From positions 55,384 to 119,383 of the forward strand of contig CAMAWD010000010.1 in assembly GCA_945861785.1 (NCBI GenBank): DNA of 64,000 nucleotides, written 5' to 3'. Under the pieces are notes generated by a model, which had not been told where the DNA came from, searched no databases, and saw only the letters and a list, made by a program, of their open reading frames with translations. Position 1 is the first letter of the stretch. Every line of letters starts with the position of its first letter. The position numbers and the translations under genes are program-made. Positions 54,511 through 63,285 of the stretch are shown here, piece after piece. This DNA is from Rhodoferax sp. OV413 (GTDB taxonomy: Bacteria; Pseudomonadota; Gammaproteobacteria; Burkholderiales; Burkholderiaceae_C).

Positions 54511-55491
54511 ATGCAAACCAGAAGCTTCCTGCAATCCCTGGCCGTGGGCGCGGTGCTCGCGGCAGCCACGCTGTCGTGCTGGGCCCAGACCTACCCCAGC
54601 CGGCCGGTGAAGATCATCGTGCCTTTTGCGGCCGGCGGTGGCCCCGACATCGAGACCCGGCGCATGGCGCCCAAGCTGGCCGAGGCGCTCGGTGGCCCGG
54701 TGGTGGTGGAAAACCGGGTCGGCGCGGCGGGCATCGTGGCGGCGGAGGCGGTGACGCAGGCCGCTCCCGACGGCTACACCCTCCTGGCCGGGTCGATCTC
54801 CCAGGTGGTGCAGAAAGTCCTGCGGCCGGGCGCCAAGTTCGACCCCATCACTACCTTCATACCCATCATCCAGACCAGCACCTCCCCGACGGTGCTTATC
54901 GTGGCGGTCGAGTCGCCGATCAAATCCGCCAAGGAACTGGAGGCGCAGGTTCGGGCCAATCCCGGCAAGATGAACTACGGTTCGGGCGGCATCGGCACCG
55001 CAGCCCACATCGCCGGTTCGAGTTTTGCCACGCTGCTCAAGATGGACGCGGTGCACGTGCCTTACCGCGGATCGGTGGAGCTGATGCCGGCCCTGCTGGG
55101 CGGGCAGATCCAATTCGCCTTCCCGATCGCCGGCACCGCAGTGCCGCATGTCAAGGCCGGCAAGGCGCGCGCTTTGGCAGTCACCGGCGCCAAGCGCCTG
55201 AGTTCGCTGCCCGACGTGCCCACGATGAAAGAACTCTACGGTGACGATCTGTTTGTGCAGGAGTCCTGGGGTGGGTTGTGGGCGCCGGCGGGCACACCAC
55301 CGGCGATCATCAGCAAGCTGCATGCGGCGACGATCAAGGCCTTCGCCGACCCCGAGTTGCGCGCCGCGCTCCAGGGCGGTGGCGCCGAAGTCGAACTCTC
55401 GGCATCGCCCGAGGCGTTTGCTGCCTTCATGACAACGGAGACCACCAAATGGGCGCGCCTGATCCAGATGGCCGGCGTCAAGGCGGACTGA
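54511..55491 (+). CDS. BUG/TctC family periplasmic binding protein
   Basis: This 326-residue secreted protein has a signal peptide ending CWAQT, then YPSRPVKIIVPFAAGGGPDI, VVVENRVGAAGIVAAE, HVPYRGSVELMPALLGGQI and SLPDVPTMKEL, all standard BUG features. The family binds carboxylates at the PFxxGG loop. GAGGAGA lies upstream of ATG 54511. It is followed after 4 bases by a CaiB-type CoA-transferase gene, a frequent pairing in Burkholderiales. It has no transporter membrane genes beside it. Confidence 0.92.
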   Translation: MQTRSFLQSLAVGAVLAAATLSCWAQTYPSRPVKIIVPFAAGGGPDIETRRMAPKLAEALGGPVVVENRVGAAGIVAAEAVTQAAPDGYTLLAGSISQVVQKVLRPGAKFDPITTFIPIIQTSTSPTVLIVAVESPIKSAKELEAQVRANPGKMNYGSGGIGTAAHIAGSSFATLLKMDAVHVPYRGSVELMPALLGGQIQFAFPIAGTAVPHVKAGKARALAVTGAKRLSSLPDVPTMKELYGDDLFVQESWGGLWAPAGTPPAIISKLHAATIKAFADPELRAALQGGGAEVELSASPEAFAAFMTTETTKWARLIQMAGVKAD

Positions 55492-55495
55492 CACC

Positions 55496-56722
55496 ATGGG
55501 ACTGAATGCCTTGCAAGGTGTGCGTGTGATCGACCTGTCGCACGTGATCGCCGGCCCCACTGCCTCCCACTACCTGGCACTCGAAGGCGCCGAGGTGATC
55601 AAGGTTGAAAAACCGGGCCAGGGTGACATCCTGCGGGGCGGCCCGCGCGACCTGCTCGACGACCGTCTACCCGCCGGTTTTGCCGCCATCAATCTCGGCA
55701 AGCGGTCGCTCGCACTCAATCTCAAGCAGGCCCGTGGTCGCGAACTGCTGCAGCAATTGGTTGCCACCGCCGACGTGTTCATCGAGAACTTTCGCCCTGG
55801 CGCGGTGGCCCGCCTGGGCTTCGATTACGACGCTGTCCGTGCACTGCGCCCCGACATCGTCTACGCGTCGATTTCCGGCTTCGGCCAGGAGGGCGCCTGG
55901 GGCCCGCGCGCAGCCTACGACCACGTGGTGCAGTCGGCCATCGGCATGGGCATGTTGCAGGGCCTGGAAGGCGAGGAGCCGATGAAGGTCGGTTTTCCGG
56001 TGGTCGACACCGCCACTGGCATGGTTGGGGCGCAAGCCATCCTGGCCGCCCTGCTGCGCCGGTTTCGCGAAGGCCGCGGCGCCTATCTGGACATCTCGAT
56101 GGCCCAGGCGGGTCTGCAGTTGATGTGGCCAGACGCAGCACGTGCCGCCTTCAACGGGCATGACGCGCCGCGGGTGGGCAACCGCGGGTTCTCGGGCAGT
56201 CCGGGTGCTGCCACCTTCCGCTGCGCCGACGGCTGGATTTCTACCGCCGGCAACACCATGCGCCAGTTCCGCGCCCTGTGCGAGGTGCTCGGATTGCCCG
56301 GCCTGCCCGACGACCCGTCGCTGATCGACCAGGCCGCGTTGCAGCGGGGCGGGTTTCTGGTGGCCGCCGATCCACAGCGCCTGCATGCGCAACTGGCGGC
56401 CGCCATGTCTGTCTGCGCAGTCGACGTGCTGGAGTCCCGCCTTGCCGAGCGTGAGGTGCCGTGCGCCAAACTGCGCCGGCTGAGCGAGGTGGTCGCGCTG
56501 GCACAGCAGGGGAACGTGATGACTTTGCCAGTGCGCAAGACCCACTATGCGCATGGCGTGATGACCGACTTCGGGCCCGGCTACAAGGCCGATCGGCAGG
56601 ACGAAGCCCCGCTGGACCCAGCGCCCCGGCTGGGGCAACACACGGTGCAGATCCTGCAGTCAATCGGGCTCGACACGGCCCAGATCGACGCGCTGGTGGC
56701 GGCTGGCACAGTGGGGGTCTGA
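55496..56722 (+). CDS. CaiB/BaiF (family III) CoA-transferase
   Basis: This 408-residue enzyme moves CoA between a donor acyl-CoA and a carboxylic acid via an aspartyl-CoA intermediate. It has GVRVIDLSHVIAGPTASHYLALEGAEVIKVEKPG, NLGKRSLALNLKQARGRELL, FIENFRPGAVARLGFDYD and ASISGFGQEGAWGPRAAYDH, with the catalytic Asp in VVQSAIGMG-region/PFVDTATG-like VVDTATGM. It probably activates the acid bound by the preceding BUG protein. It is the last plus-strand gene of the island. Confidence 0.92.
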   Translation: MGLNALQGVRVIDLSHVIAGPTASHYLALEGAEVIKVEKPGQGDILRGGPRDLLDDRLPAGFAAINLGKRSLALNLKQARGRELLQQLVATADVFIENFRPGAVARLGFDYDAVRALRPDIVYASISGFGQEGAWGPRAAYDHVVQSAIGMGMLQGLEGEEPMKVGFPVVDTATGMVGAQAILAALLRRFREGRGAYLDISMAQAGLQLMWPDAARAAFNGHDAPRVGNRGFSGSPGAATFRCADGWISTAGNTMRQFRALCEVLGLPGLPDDPSLIDQAALQRGGFLVAADPQRLHAQLAAAMSVCAVDVLESRLAEREVPCAKLRRLSEVVALAQQGNVMTLPVRKTHYAHGVMTDFGPGYKADRQDEAPLDPAPRLGQHTVQILQSIGLDTAQIDALVAAGTVGV

Positions 56723-56821
56723 CTGGGGGCGAACCCGGTCATGTCTCGGCGGCTGCGGCGAACGCATTGGCCCGCACCATACCGCAGTGATCCGCGGGAT
56801 CCTGGCCGCCCTCTTTGGTCG

Positions 56822-58780
56822 TCAGTGTCGCTTGGGCGGCTCGGTTGAATGCAGGAAGCCTGGCTCCTGCATCCATCCGGAGAGCTGCCGCAGGAAGACA
56901 CAGGGATCGCCGTCGGGCCCGCAACACGTGTTGGGTGCCGGACGGTATCGCGCACGGCGGGCGCGAAGCGATGTGTGTAACGGCGCCCTGGCCGGCATCT
57001 GGAATGGCAAACCGGCCCGCGTGGCCTCTGCGGCGTTCGCCAGCGTGCTTGCAAGCGGGACTGGCAGCAGGTGCACCTCACCTTCGAACACCGTGCCAGC
57101 CACGCGGACGTCTTTCAGGCGTTCCACGCCAAGGTCGAAGGGATCGTCTTCCAGAATCGTGAAGTCGGCCTTCTTGCCGGCGACGATGGACCCGATCTCA
57201 TGGTCCATGTTAAGGCCGAAGGCAGCGTCGATGGTGATGCCGCGCAAGGCCTGTTCCAGTGTCAGCCGCTCCGCCGGCGCCACCTGACGCCCGGACTTGG
57301 TGGTGCGTGTGGCAGCGCACCAGGCCAGCATCAGAGGCTCCATCGGCGCCATCATGAAGTCCGAATGGAGTGACACCCGCAGGCCATTGCGCACCAGCGA
57401 GCCGGCGCGCACGATCTGGTCTGCGCGCTCTGGCCCCAGGCCGAGTTTCGCGTAACCATCGGCCAGTGCGTGGATGAAGTAGGGGTTGACCGACGCATGC
57501 GCGCCGAGTGCGGCCATGCGCAGCGACTGCGCGTTGGTGTGAAAACCCACATGGTGCATCATGAACCGGTGGTCGAAACGCGGCTTGCGTTCCTGCGCAC
57601 TGGCCAGCGCGGCCAGCACCGAGTCCATGCCGGCGTCGCCGTTCACATGCACGTGGATCTGGTACCCGGCATCCCAGAATACCTCCACGCCCTTGGCCAG
57701 CACCGGCGGCGCCATCAGCCATTCGCCGTGGTGGCCATCGATGTAACCAGGCGGGTTCATCTGCATCAGTTGCGAGAACATGGCACCGTCAGCGTACAGC
57801 TTGATGGCTTTTGAAAAGACGACGCGTCGGCTGCCGCGTGTACGCATCACCTCTATCGCCTTGAGGCCTTCGGCGAACGGCGGACACTCGTCCGGCGGGC
57901 CCATTACCCTGCGCCCGACGGCACGGTTCGAGAAGCCGCGTGCCTCCAGGATGTTCACGATGCGCAGCGGACGCTGCGGCTGTTCGATGCAGGCGGCGAG
58001 CGCGGTGAGTTCGAACTCCGGGTCTGCTGATCCGAACAACATATCACCCGCAGTAGTGATGCCACCCTGGTGCATCAGGCCAGCCGTGATGTTCAGGCCG
58101 CGGTGGTACCAGTCGGGGCGCAACAGGTAGGGCAGCAGGCGCGCCATCATGACCTTGTTGCCAGTCTCGAAGAAGTGGCCGGCGGCAAAGTCGATCTGCG
58201 GGTGTCCGCTCACCAGGGTTGCGGTGATGCCGAGTTTGTCGATGGCCACGCTGTTGAGGTAACTCTCATGGAAGGAGCGGTGCCACAACACCACCGGGCG
58301 GTCCGGGCACAACACATCGAGTTCGGCGCGCGTCCAGCGGCCGTGTTCGGAAGGCTGGTAACCAAAGCTGATGAACCAGTCGGTCTTGTCGGTGCGCGCC
58401 GCGAGGCGTTCGGTCAGCAACTCGCGGTAACGTTCTGGCGAGTTGGCCGCGGGTGCGATGCGCCCGCCCTCCATGCGCCAAGCCTCAGGCGCGATGATTT
58501 CGGTTGGTGTCATCAGCCCGCCGAGAAAGGGGTGCACATGGTTGTCGATGAACCCGGGCAGGAGGATCTTGTCCTTGAGCCGTTCGTCGACCACCACGTC
58601 GCGTCCCGCGCGCCATGGCGCCATCGACGCCATGTCGCCCACCGCGACGATGCGGTCGTCGATCACGCCCACAGCCGTGGCGAGTGGCAGCGACTCGTCC
58701 ATGGTGTGGATACGCCGCGCGGTGAAGATGCGCAGGGTGCCGGGTCGGCTGGCGTTTTGGGCGGATGTGGTCGTGTTCAT
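56822..58780 (-). CDS. YtcJ-type amidohydrolase family protein
   Basis: This 652-residue amidohydrolase has the metal motif LPGFIDNHVHPFLGG near residue 75. Later come IHVHVNGDAGMDSVLAAL and RVSLHSDFMMAPMEPLMLAW, and a C-terminal composite domain (DHEIGSIVAGKKADFTILEDDP). YtcJ-like enzymes hydrolyse amide or formamide bonds. The body ends normally near residue 570 (VAGTVFEGEVHLL). About 80 further residues, Arg/Pro-rich then CVFLRQLSGWMQEPGF, are unlike the family and may be read-through of a displaced stop. It follows the dehydrogenase gene by 11 bases. Confidence 0.85.
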   Translation of the reverse strand: MNTTTSAQNASRPGTLRIFTARRIHTMDESLPLATAVGVIDDRIVAVGDMASMAPWRAGRDVVVDERLKDKILLPGFIDNHVHPFLGGLMTPTEIIAPEAWRMEGGRIAPAANSPERYRELLTERLAARTDKTDWFISFGYQPSEHGRWTRAELDVLCPDRPVVLWHRSFHESYLNSVAIDKLGITATLVSGHPQIDFAAGHFFETGNKVMMARLLPYLLRPDWYHRGLNITAGLMHQGGITTAGDMLFGSADPEFELTALAACIEQPQRPLRIVNILEARGFSNRAVGRRVMGPPDECPPFAEGLKAIEVMRTRGSRRVVFSKAIKLYADGAMFSQLMQMNPPGYIDGHHGEWLMAPPVLAKGVEVFWDAGYQIHVHVNGDAGMDSVLAALASAQERKPRFDHRFMMHHVGFHTNAQSLRMAALGAHASVNPYFIHALADGYAKLGLGPERADQIVRAGSLVRNGLRVSLHSDFMMAPMEPLMLAWCAATRTTKSGRQVAPAERLTLEQALRGITIDAAFGLNMDHEIGSIVAGKKADFTILEDDPFDLGVERLKDVRVAGTVFEGEVHLLPVPLASTLANAAEATRAGLPFQMPARAPLHTSLRARRARYRPAPNTCCGPDGDPCVFLRQLSGWMQEPGFLHSTEPPKRH

Positions 58781-58791
58781 GGGTCTGTTCC

Positions 58792-61251
58792 TCAGGTTTT
58801 GGGGCGTTCGCTCTTCGGGTCGTACCAGGCCGCCAGTTGCGCCTGCGCCGGGACGCGGCGGTCGCCTATGCCGATCTCGAATCGTGTCGCCCGGATCAGG
58901 TCGGCGGTGATCGGCTCCGGCAGTTTGACGTAGCCCATGCCCAGGGACGCAGCAACGCGGTGGCCGTACATGCCGGACGTCACCACGCCAACGGCGCGTC
59001 CGTCGGCAAAGATCGGCTCTTCGTGTACCAACAACTCGTTGGGGTCGGCGAGTTTGAACTGCAGCAGCCGTTTGCGCGGCGTGCCCTGCTCCTTTTGTGA
59101 GAGGGCCGCGTCACGACCGATAAACCCCCCGGGTTTGTCCCAGGCGCAGGTGAATGCCAGGCCGGCCTCGACCGGTGTGTCCTCGATGCCGACGTCGTGG
59201 CCCCAATGCCGATAAGCCTTCTCTGTGCGGCAGGCGTTGAGCGCATGAAAACCAGCCAGCTTGAGCCCATGGTCGGCCCCGGCCTGCGTCAGGCGGTCGA
59301 ATACGTGCAATGCGAACTCGGCTGGAATGTAGAGCTCCCAACCCAGCTCGCCCACATAGGTGATGCGGCTGGCGCGGACTACGGCGTAACCGATCTCGAT
59401 CTCCTGCGAGGTGCCGAACGGGAATGCGCCGTTGCTGAGGTCGGCGCCGCTGACCGCCGCCAGCAAGGCGCGTGAATTCGGCCCCATCAGGCCCAGCATC
59501 GGCAGGCCCGAGGTGATGTCGGTCACGGTGCAAAAGGCATCCGGTGCAATGTGCTCCTGCAGGTAGGCGAGGTCGCGAATTTGGGACGCCGCCGATGTCA
59601 CCACCAGGTAGCGGTCGGGGGCGATGCGGGTCAGTGTGAGGTCGGCCTCGATGCCACCGCGCGTGTTCAGCCACTGGGTGTACACGATGCGTCCCGGCGC
59701 GACATCGACGTTCGCGGTGCAGATACGGTTCAGCACCTTGCAGGCGTCGCGGCCCTGCACCATGAATTTCGGCATCGAAGACTGGTCGAACAGGGCGACC
59801 GAGTCACGCACTGCCCGGCATTCTTCGGCGGTGTTGGCAAACCAGTTCTGGTGTCCAAAGCTGTACACGTAGTGCGGTTGTGACCCGGGTGCGCCGTACC
59901 AGTTGGGGCGTTCCCAGCCGCTGAGTTCACCCATACATGCACCAAGCGCCAACAAACGTTCGTGAAACGCGCTGCGCCGTGCACCCCGCGCGGTCTCCAC
60001 CTGGCGAAACGGCCAGTGCATGGCATACAACAACCCCAGGCTCTCGGTGGTACGGTCGGCCAGGTAGGCACGGGTGCCCTGGCAGGGGTGCATGCGGCGA
60101 ACTTCCATGCCGGGCAGGTCGATCGGCACATGGCGGTCGCGAATCCATTGGGCCAGCACCTTGCCAGCCCCGCCCGAACTCTGGATGCCAATGGAGTTGA
60201 AGCCGCAGGCCACAAACAGGTCGCGCACCTCGGCGGTTTCACCCAGCAGATAGCGATCATCCGGCGTGAAGCTTTCGGGCCCGTTGAACCAGGTGGCGAT
60301 GCCGGTGGTCTGCAGAATCGGCACGCGCTCCATCGCCTTGCTGAGCACCGGTTCGAAATGGTCGAAGTCCTGCGGCAACTCGTCGAAGCAGAAATCTTTG
60401 GGGATGCCGTTCAGGGCCCAGGGTTTGGCGACGGGCTCGAACGCGCCCAACAGCAGCTTGCCGGCGTCTTCCTTGTAATACGCCCATTCGTCCGGCACGC
60501 GCAGCACCGGCAGGTTGGTCGGCACACCCGCCATCGCCTGGGTGACGATGTAGAAGTGTTCCGCCGCCTGCAGGGCCAGCCGGACTCCGTGCTTGCGCGC
60601 GATCCAGTGGCTCCACATACCGGCCGCCAGCACCACCGTGGGGGCACGGACTTCGCCTTCCACGCCGTCGTGCAACACACGCACACCGACCGCGCGTGCG
60701 TTCTCCACCACGATGTCGGTGACTTCGGCATTTTCGAAGATGCGCACGCCACCCTGGCGTGCACCTTTGGCATACGCCATGGTGGTGTCGACCGGGTTGG
60801 TCTGTCCGTCGTTGGGTGTCCACAACCCGCCGACCACGCCCTTGTTCGACAGCAGCGGGTATTTGGCGAGCACATCCGAGGGCGTGAGGAACTCCACCTC
60901 CACGCCAAAGGCGCGGCCCATCGCGCCGGTGCGCTTGAACTCTTCGAAACGTGCTGCGTTCAGCGCCACAGCCACCGAACCGTTCTGCTTGAATCCGGTG
61001 GCCTGGCCAGTTTCGGCTTCCAGCGTCTTGAGCAACTCCGAGGTGTACTTGGCGAGTTCCGTCAATGTGCGTGTGGCACGAAGCTGCGGAACCAGGCCAG
61101 CGGCGTGCCAGGTGGTGCCGCAGGTCAGTTGCCGGCGCTCCAGCAGCAGCACATCCTTGATGCCGAGTTTGGTAAGGTGGTAGGCGATCGAGCAACCGAT
61201 GATGCCGCCACCGATGATGACGACGTCCGCGCGGGATGGAATGACTGGCAT
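58792..61251 (-). CDS. FAD-dependent dehydrogenase with aminomethyltransferase domain (dimethylglycine/sarcosine dehydrogenase type)
   Basis: This 819-residue two-part enzyme begins with a DAO-type FAD domain (DVVIIGGGIIGCSIAYHLTKLG; the covalent-flavin-type LTCGTTWHAAGLV). It ends with a GCV_T/tetrahydrofolate domain (GLMGPNSRALLAAVSG; YVGELGWELYIP; HALNACRTEKAYRHWGHDVG). That architecture matches dimethylglycine and sarcosine dehydrogenases, which demethylate N-methyl amines and pass the C1 unit to folate. ATG 61251 is preferred over an upstream in-frame ATG because the FAD fold then starts at residue 9. It sits between a short BUG protein and the amidohydrolase. Confidence 0.9.
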   Translation of the reverse strand: MPVIPSRADVVIIGGGIIGCSIAYHLTKLGIKDVLLLERRQLTCGTTWHAAGLVPQLRATRTLTELAKYTSELLKTLEAETGQATGFKQNGSVAVALNAARFEEFKRTGAMGRAFGVEVEFLTPSDVLAKYPLLSNKGVVGGLWTPNDGQTNPVDTTMAYAKGARQGGVRIFENAEVTDIVVENARAVGVRVLHDGVEGEVRAPTVVLAAGMWSHWIARKHGVRLALQAAEHFYIVTQAMAGVPTNLPVLRVPDEWAYYKEDAGKLLLGAFEPVAKPWALNGIPKDFCFDELPQDFDHFEPVLSKAMERVPILQTTGIATWFNGPESFTPDDRYLLGETAEVRDLFVACGFNSIGIQSSGGAGKVLAQWIRDRHVPIDLPGMEVRRMHPCQGTRAYLADRTTESLGLLYAMHWPFRQVETARGARRSAFHERLLALGACMGELSGWERPNWYGAPGSQPHYVYSFGHQNWFANTAEECRAVRDSVALFDQSSMPKFMVQGRDACKVLNRICTANVDVAPGRIVYTQWLNTRGGIEADLTLTRIAPDRYLVVTSAASQIRDLAYLQEHIAPDAFCTVTDITSGLPMLGLMGPNSRALLAAVSGADLSNGAFPFGTSQEIEIGYAVVRASRITYVGELGWELYIPAEFALHVFDRLTQAGADHGLKLAGFHALNACRTEKAYRHWGHDVGIEDTPVEAGLAFTCAWDKPGGFIGRDAALSQKEQGTPRKRLLQFKLADPNELLVHEEPIFADGRAVGVVTSGMYGHRVAASLGMGYVKLPEPITADLIRATRFEIGIGDRRVPAQAQLAAWYDPKSERPKT

Positions 61252-61267
61252 GGTGGGTTGCCTCCGG

Positions 61268-61996
61268 TCAGTCGAGCTTGACGGCGGCTTCGCGGATGAC
61301 GCGTCCCCAGCGGTCATGGTCGGAACGCACCTTGGTCGTGAAGTCAGCGGGTGCCATGCCCCCGTAGTCCAGCCCGCTGTCGAAGATGAACTTGCGGAAC
61401 TCCGGCGTATTGACGATACGTGTGATTTCCTTGTGCAGTGTCGCCACGATCTCCGGCTTCATGCCGCCGGGCCCGAAAAAAGCGATCCAGCCATCGATGC
61501 CGAAATCGAGCCCGGCCTCGTGGAAAGTCTGCAGGTCCGGCAGCGACGGAATGCGTTTTTCTGTTGCAGCCGCGATCAGTTTCGTCCGCCCGCCTTTGGA
61601 ACTGGCGCTGGCGGTGGTGGGGCCGTCGAAGAACATGTCGATGCGCCCGGCATACAGGTCCTGGTTCGCCTGCGCCGGGCCCGGATAGGGGATGTGGGTG
61701 ACGTCGATGCCGGCGACCGTGTACAGCAGTGTGGCGCCATCAGGCACCGCCTTCGCCACTTCACGCGTGCCCACCAGCGTGCCGGCGCCTGGCTTGTTGT
61801 CGACGACAACCGGCACGCCCAGTGCCTCGGCCAATGCGACTGCGATGCGCCGCGCCTGCAGGTCGGAGCCGCCGCCAGGCGTGAACGGAACAACGATGCG
61901 GATGGGCTTGCTTGGTTTCCACTGGGCGCTGGCCGGCGCACTGCACGCAAGGGCCAGGGCCAGCGCGGTCAATAGGCTGTTCAATAACGAGGGCAT
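61268..61996 (-). CDS. Internally deleted BUG/TctC binding protein
   Basis: This 242-residue protein has a normal signal peptide (SLLTALALALACSAPASA-QW), the carboxylate loop KPIRIVVPFTPGGGSDLQA and VVVDNKPGAGTLVGTREV. It then jumps from DGATLLYTVA directly to GIDVTHIPYPGPAQANQDLY, which in full-length homologues lies about 75 residues later. The segment that forms one wall of the ligand cleft is therefore missing, in frame. C-terminal motifs (SLPDLQTFHEAGLDFGIDGW) remain. Ligand binding may be lost or altered. ATG 61996 has AAGGA 7 bases upstream. Confidence 0.85.
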   Translation of the reverse strand: MPSLLNSLLTALALALACSAPASAQWKPSKPIRIVVPFTPGGGSDLQARRIAVALAEALGVPVVVDNKPGAGTLVGTREVAKAVPDGATLLYTVAGIDVTHIPYPGPAQANQDLYAGRIDMFFDGPTTASASSKGGRTKLIAAATEKRIPSLPDLQTFHEAGLDFGIDGWIAFFGPGGMKPEIVATLHKEITRIVNTPEFRKFIFDSGLDYGGMAPADFTTKVRSDHDRWGRVIREAAVKLD

Positions 61997-62127
61997 GGAC
62001 GGATCCTTGGTTGGCATCGCGCCACCCACGGGTCGCGACAGGAGCTGGCAATGTACGGCGTCCGTGCAGATCGATATTGACCATGCGTGCCAATGAATTG
62101 CCGGATTGCGCCATGGGCCGCAGATCG

Positions 62128-63144
62128 TCAGCGCACCTGGTCCCGCAGCAAGGGTTTGCCTTGGGTGTCATGGCGGCGGTTCGCGCCAGGCGCCTGTCCG
62201 TACTGCTGCCGGTAGGCCCGGCAGAAGTGCGCCAGTGATTCGAAACCGACCGCCACGGCCGTCTCTGTTACAGAGATGGCGGTGTAACGCAACAGGCTGC
62301 GCGCATGTTCGAGCCGCAGCCGGCGGTGGTACTGGCCCGGCCCTTCCCCGATGATTTGCGCAAACAGGCGCTGCAGTTGGCGCGTCGACAACCCGGCATG
62401 GCTGGAGAGCTCCGGTATGCCCACCGCCCGGTCGAGTGTTCCGTCGAGCAACTCCATGGCCTTGGCCAGCGCCGGATGGTGGATGCGCTTGCGTGCCGTG
62501 GGCAACATGCGTTGCGCCACGTCGCCAGGGCGCATATGGTCGTGCAGGCAGTGTTCGGCGACGCGGTTGGCCAGATTCTGCCCATGGTCGGCGGCGATGG
62601 CATGCAACATCATGTCGATGGCGGCGGTGCCGCCCGCGCAGGTCAGGCGTCGCGCGCCGACTTCGAACAGGGTTTGTGCCACCACGATCTTTGGAAACCG
62701 TTCCCGGAAGGCATCGACCACCTCCCAGTGCATCGTGACACGGTGGCCGTCCAGCAACCCGGCACGCGCGAGCAGGAAGCAGCCGGTATCGAGGGCGCCC
62801 AGAGATGCGCCGCCGGCATTCAGGCCTTGCAGCCAGGTGCGCAGGGCGCGCGAGTAGTAGCGGTCGGGCTGGATATCGGCACACAGCACCACGGTGCCCA
62901 GCGCCTGTTCGTCGTACAGGCAGCCATGGGGCTGGATCAGTATGCCGTTGCCGTCTGCAACCGCCTGGCCGTCCAGGGACAACAGCTTCCAGGTGTAGGG
63001 TGTCTGCAAGTAGCGGTTGGCGATGCGCAGCGGTTCGATCGCCGAGGCCAGCGCGATCACGGCGAACTGCGGGATCAGCACGAACCCGATCGGGCCGGGC
63101 AGCATCGGGGTGCTTGTCTGGGGTGTTGCACTGGCAATGGCCAT
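62128..63144 (-). CDS. GlxA/GbdR-type AraC family transcriptional regulator (DJ-1/PfpI + AraC)
   Basis: This 338-residue regulator has an N-terminal glutamine-amidotransferase-like domain (PIGFVLIPQFAVIALASAIEPLRIANRYL; GALDTGCFLLARAGLLDGHRVTMHWE). The C-terminal AraC DNA-binding domain has two helix-turn-helix units (LSSHAGLSTRQLQRLFAQII; ISVTETAVAVGFESLAHFCRAYRQQYGQAPGA). This is the layout of GbdR, which activates glycine betaine and dimethylglycine catabolism, and here it heads an operon with a dimethylglycine-dehydrogenase-type enzyme. It is divergent from a solute-binding gene with 141 bases between starts. Confidence 0.9.
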   Translation of the reverse strand: MAIASATPQTSTPMLPGPIGFVLIPQFAVIALASAIEPLRIANRYLQTPYTWKLLSLDGQAVADGNGILIQPHGCLYDEQALGTVVLCADIQPDRYYSRALRTWLQGLNAGGASLGALDTGCFLLARAGLLDGHRVTMHWEVVDAFRERFPKIVVAQTLFEVGARRLTCAGGTAAIDMMLHAIAADHGQNLANRVAEHCLHDHMRPGDVAQRMLPTARKRIHHPALAKAMELLDGTLDRAVGIPELSSHAGLSTRQLQRLFAQIIGEGPGQYHRRLRLEHARSLLRYTAISVTETAVAVGFESLAHFCRAYRQQYGQAPGANRRHDTQGKPLLRDQVR

Positions 63145-63285
63145 GCGGGATTGTGCAATGCATGGCTGTTATCGTCAATTTACTGGCGCAAACTGAACGT
63201 ACCCCGCCCGAAACCGACCGCAAAATCGCAGCGTCCCACCATACCTTCAGGGCGTGGCAGCCATTGACCCCAACCGGAATTCGAC

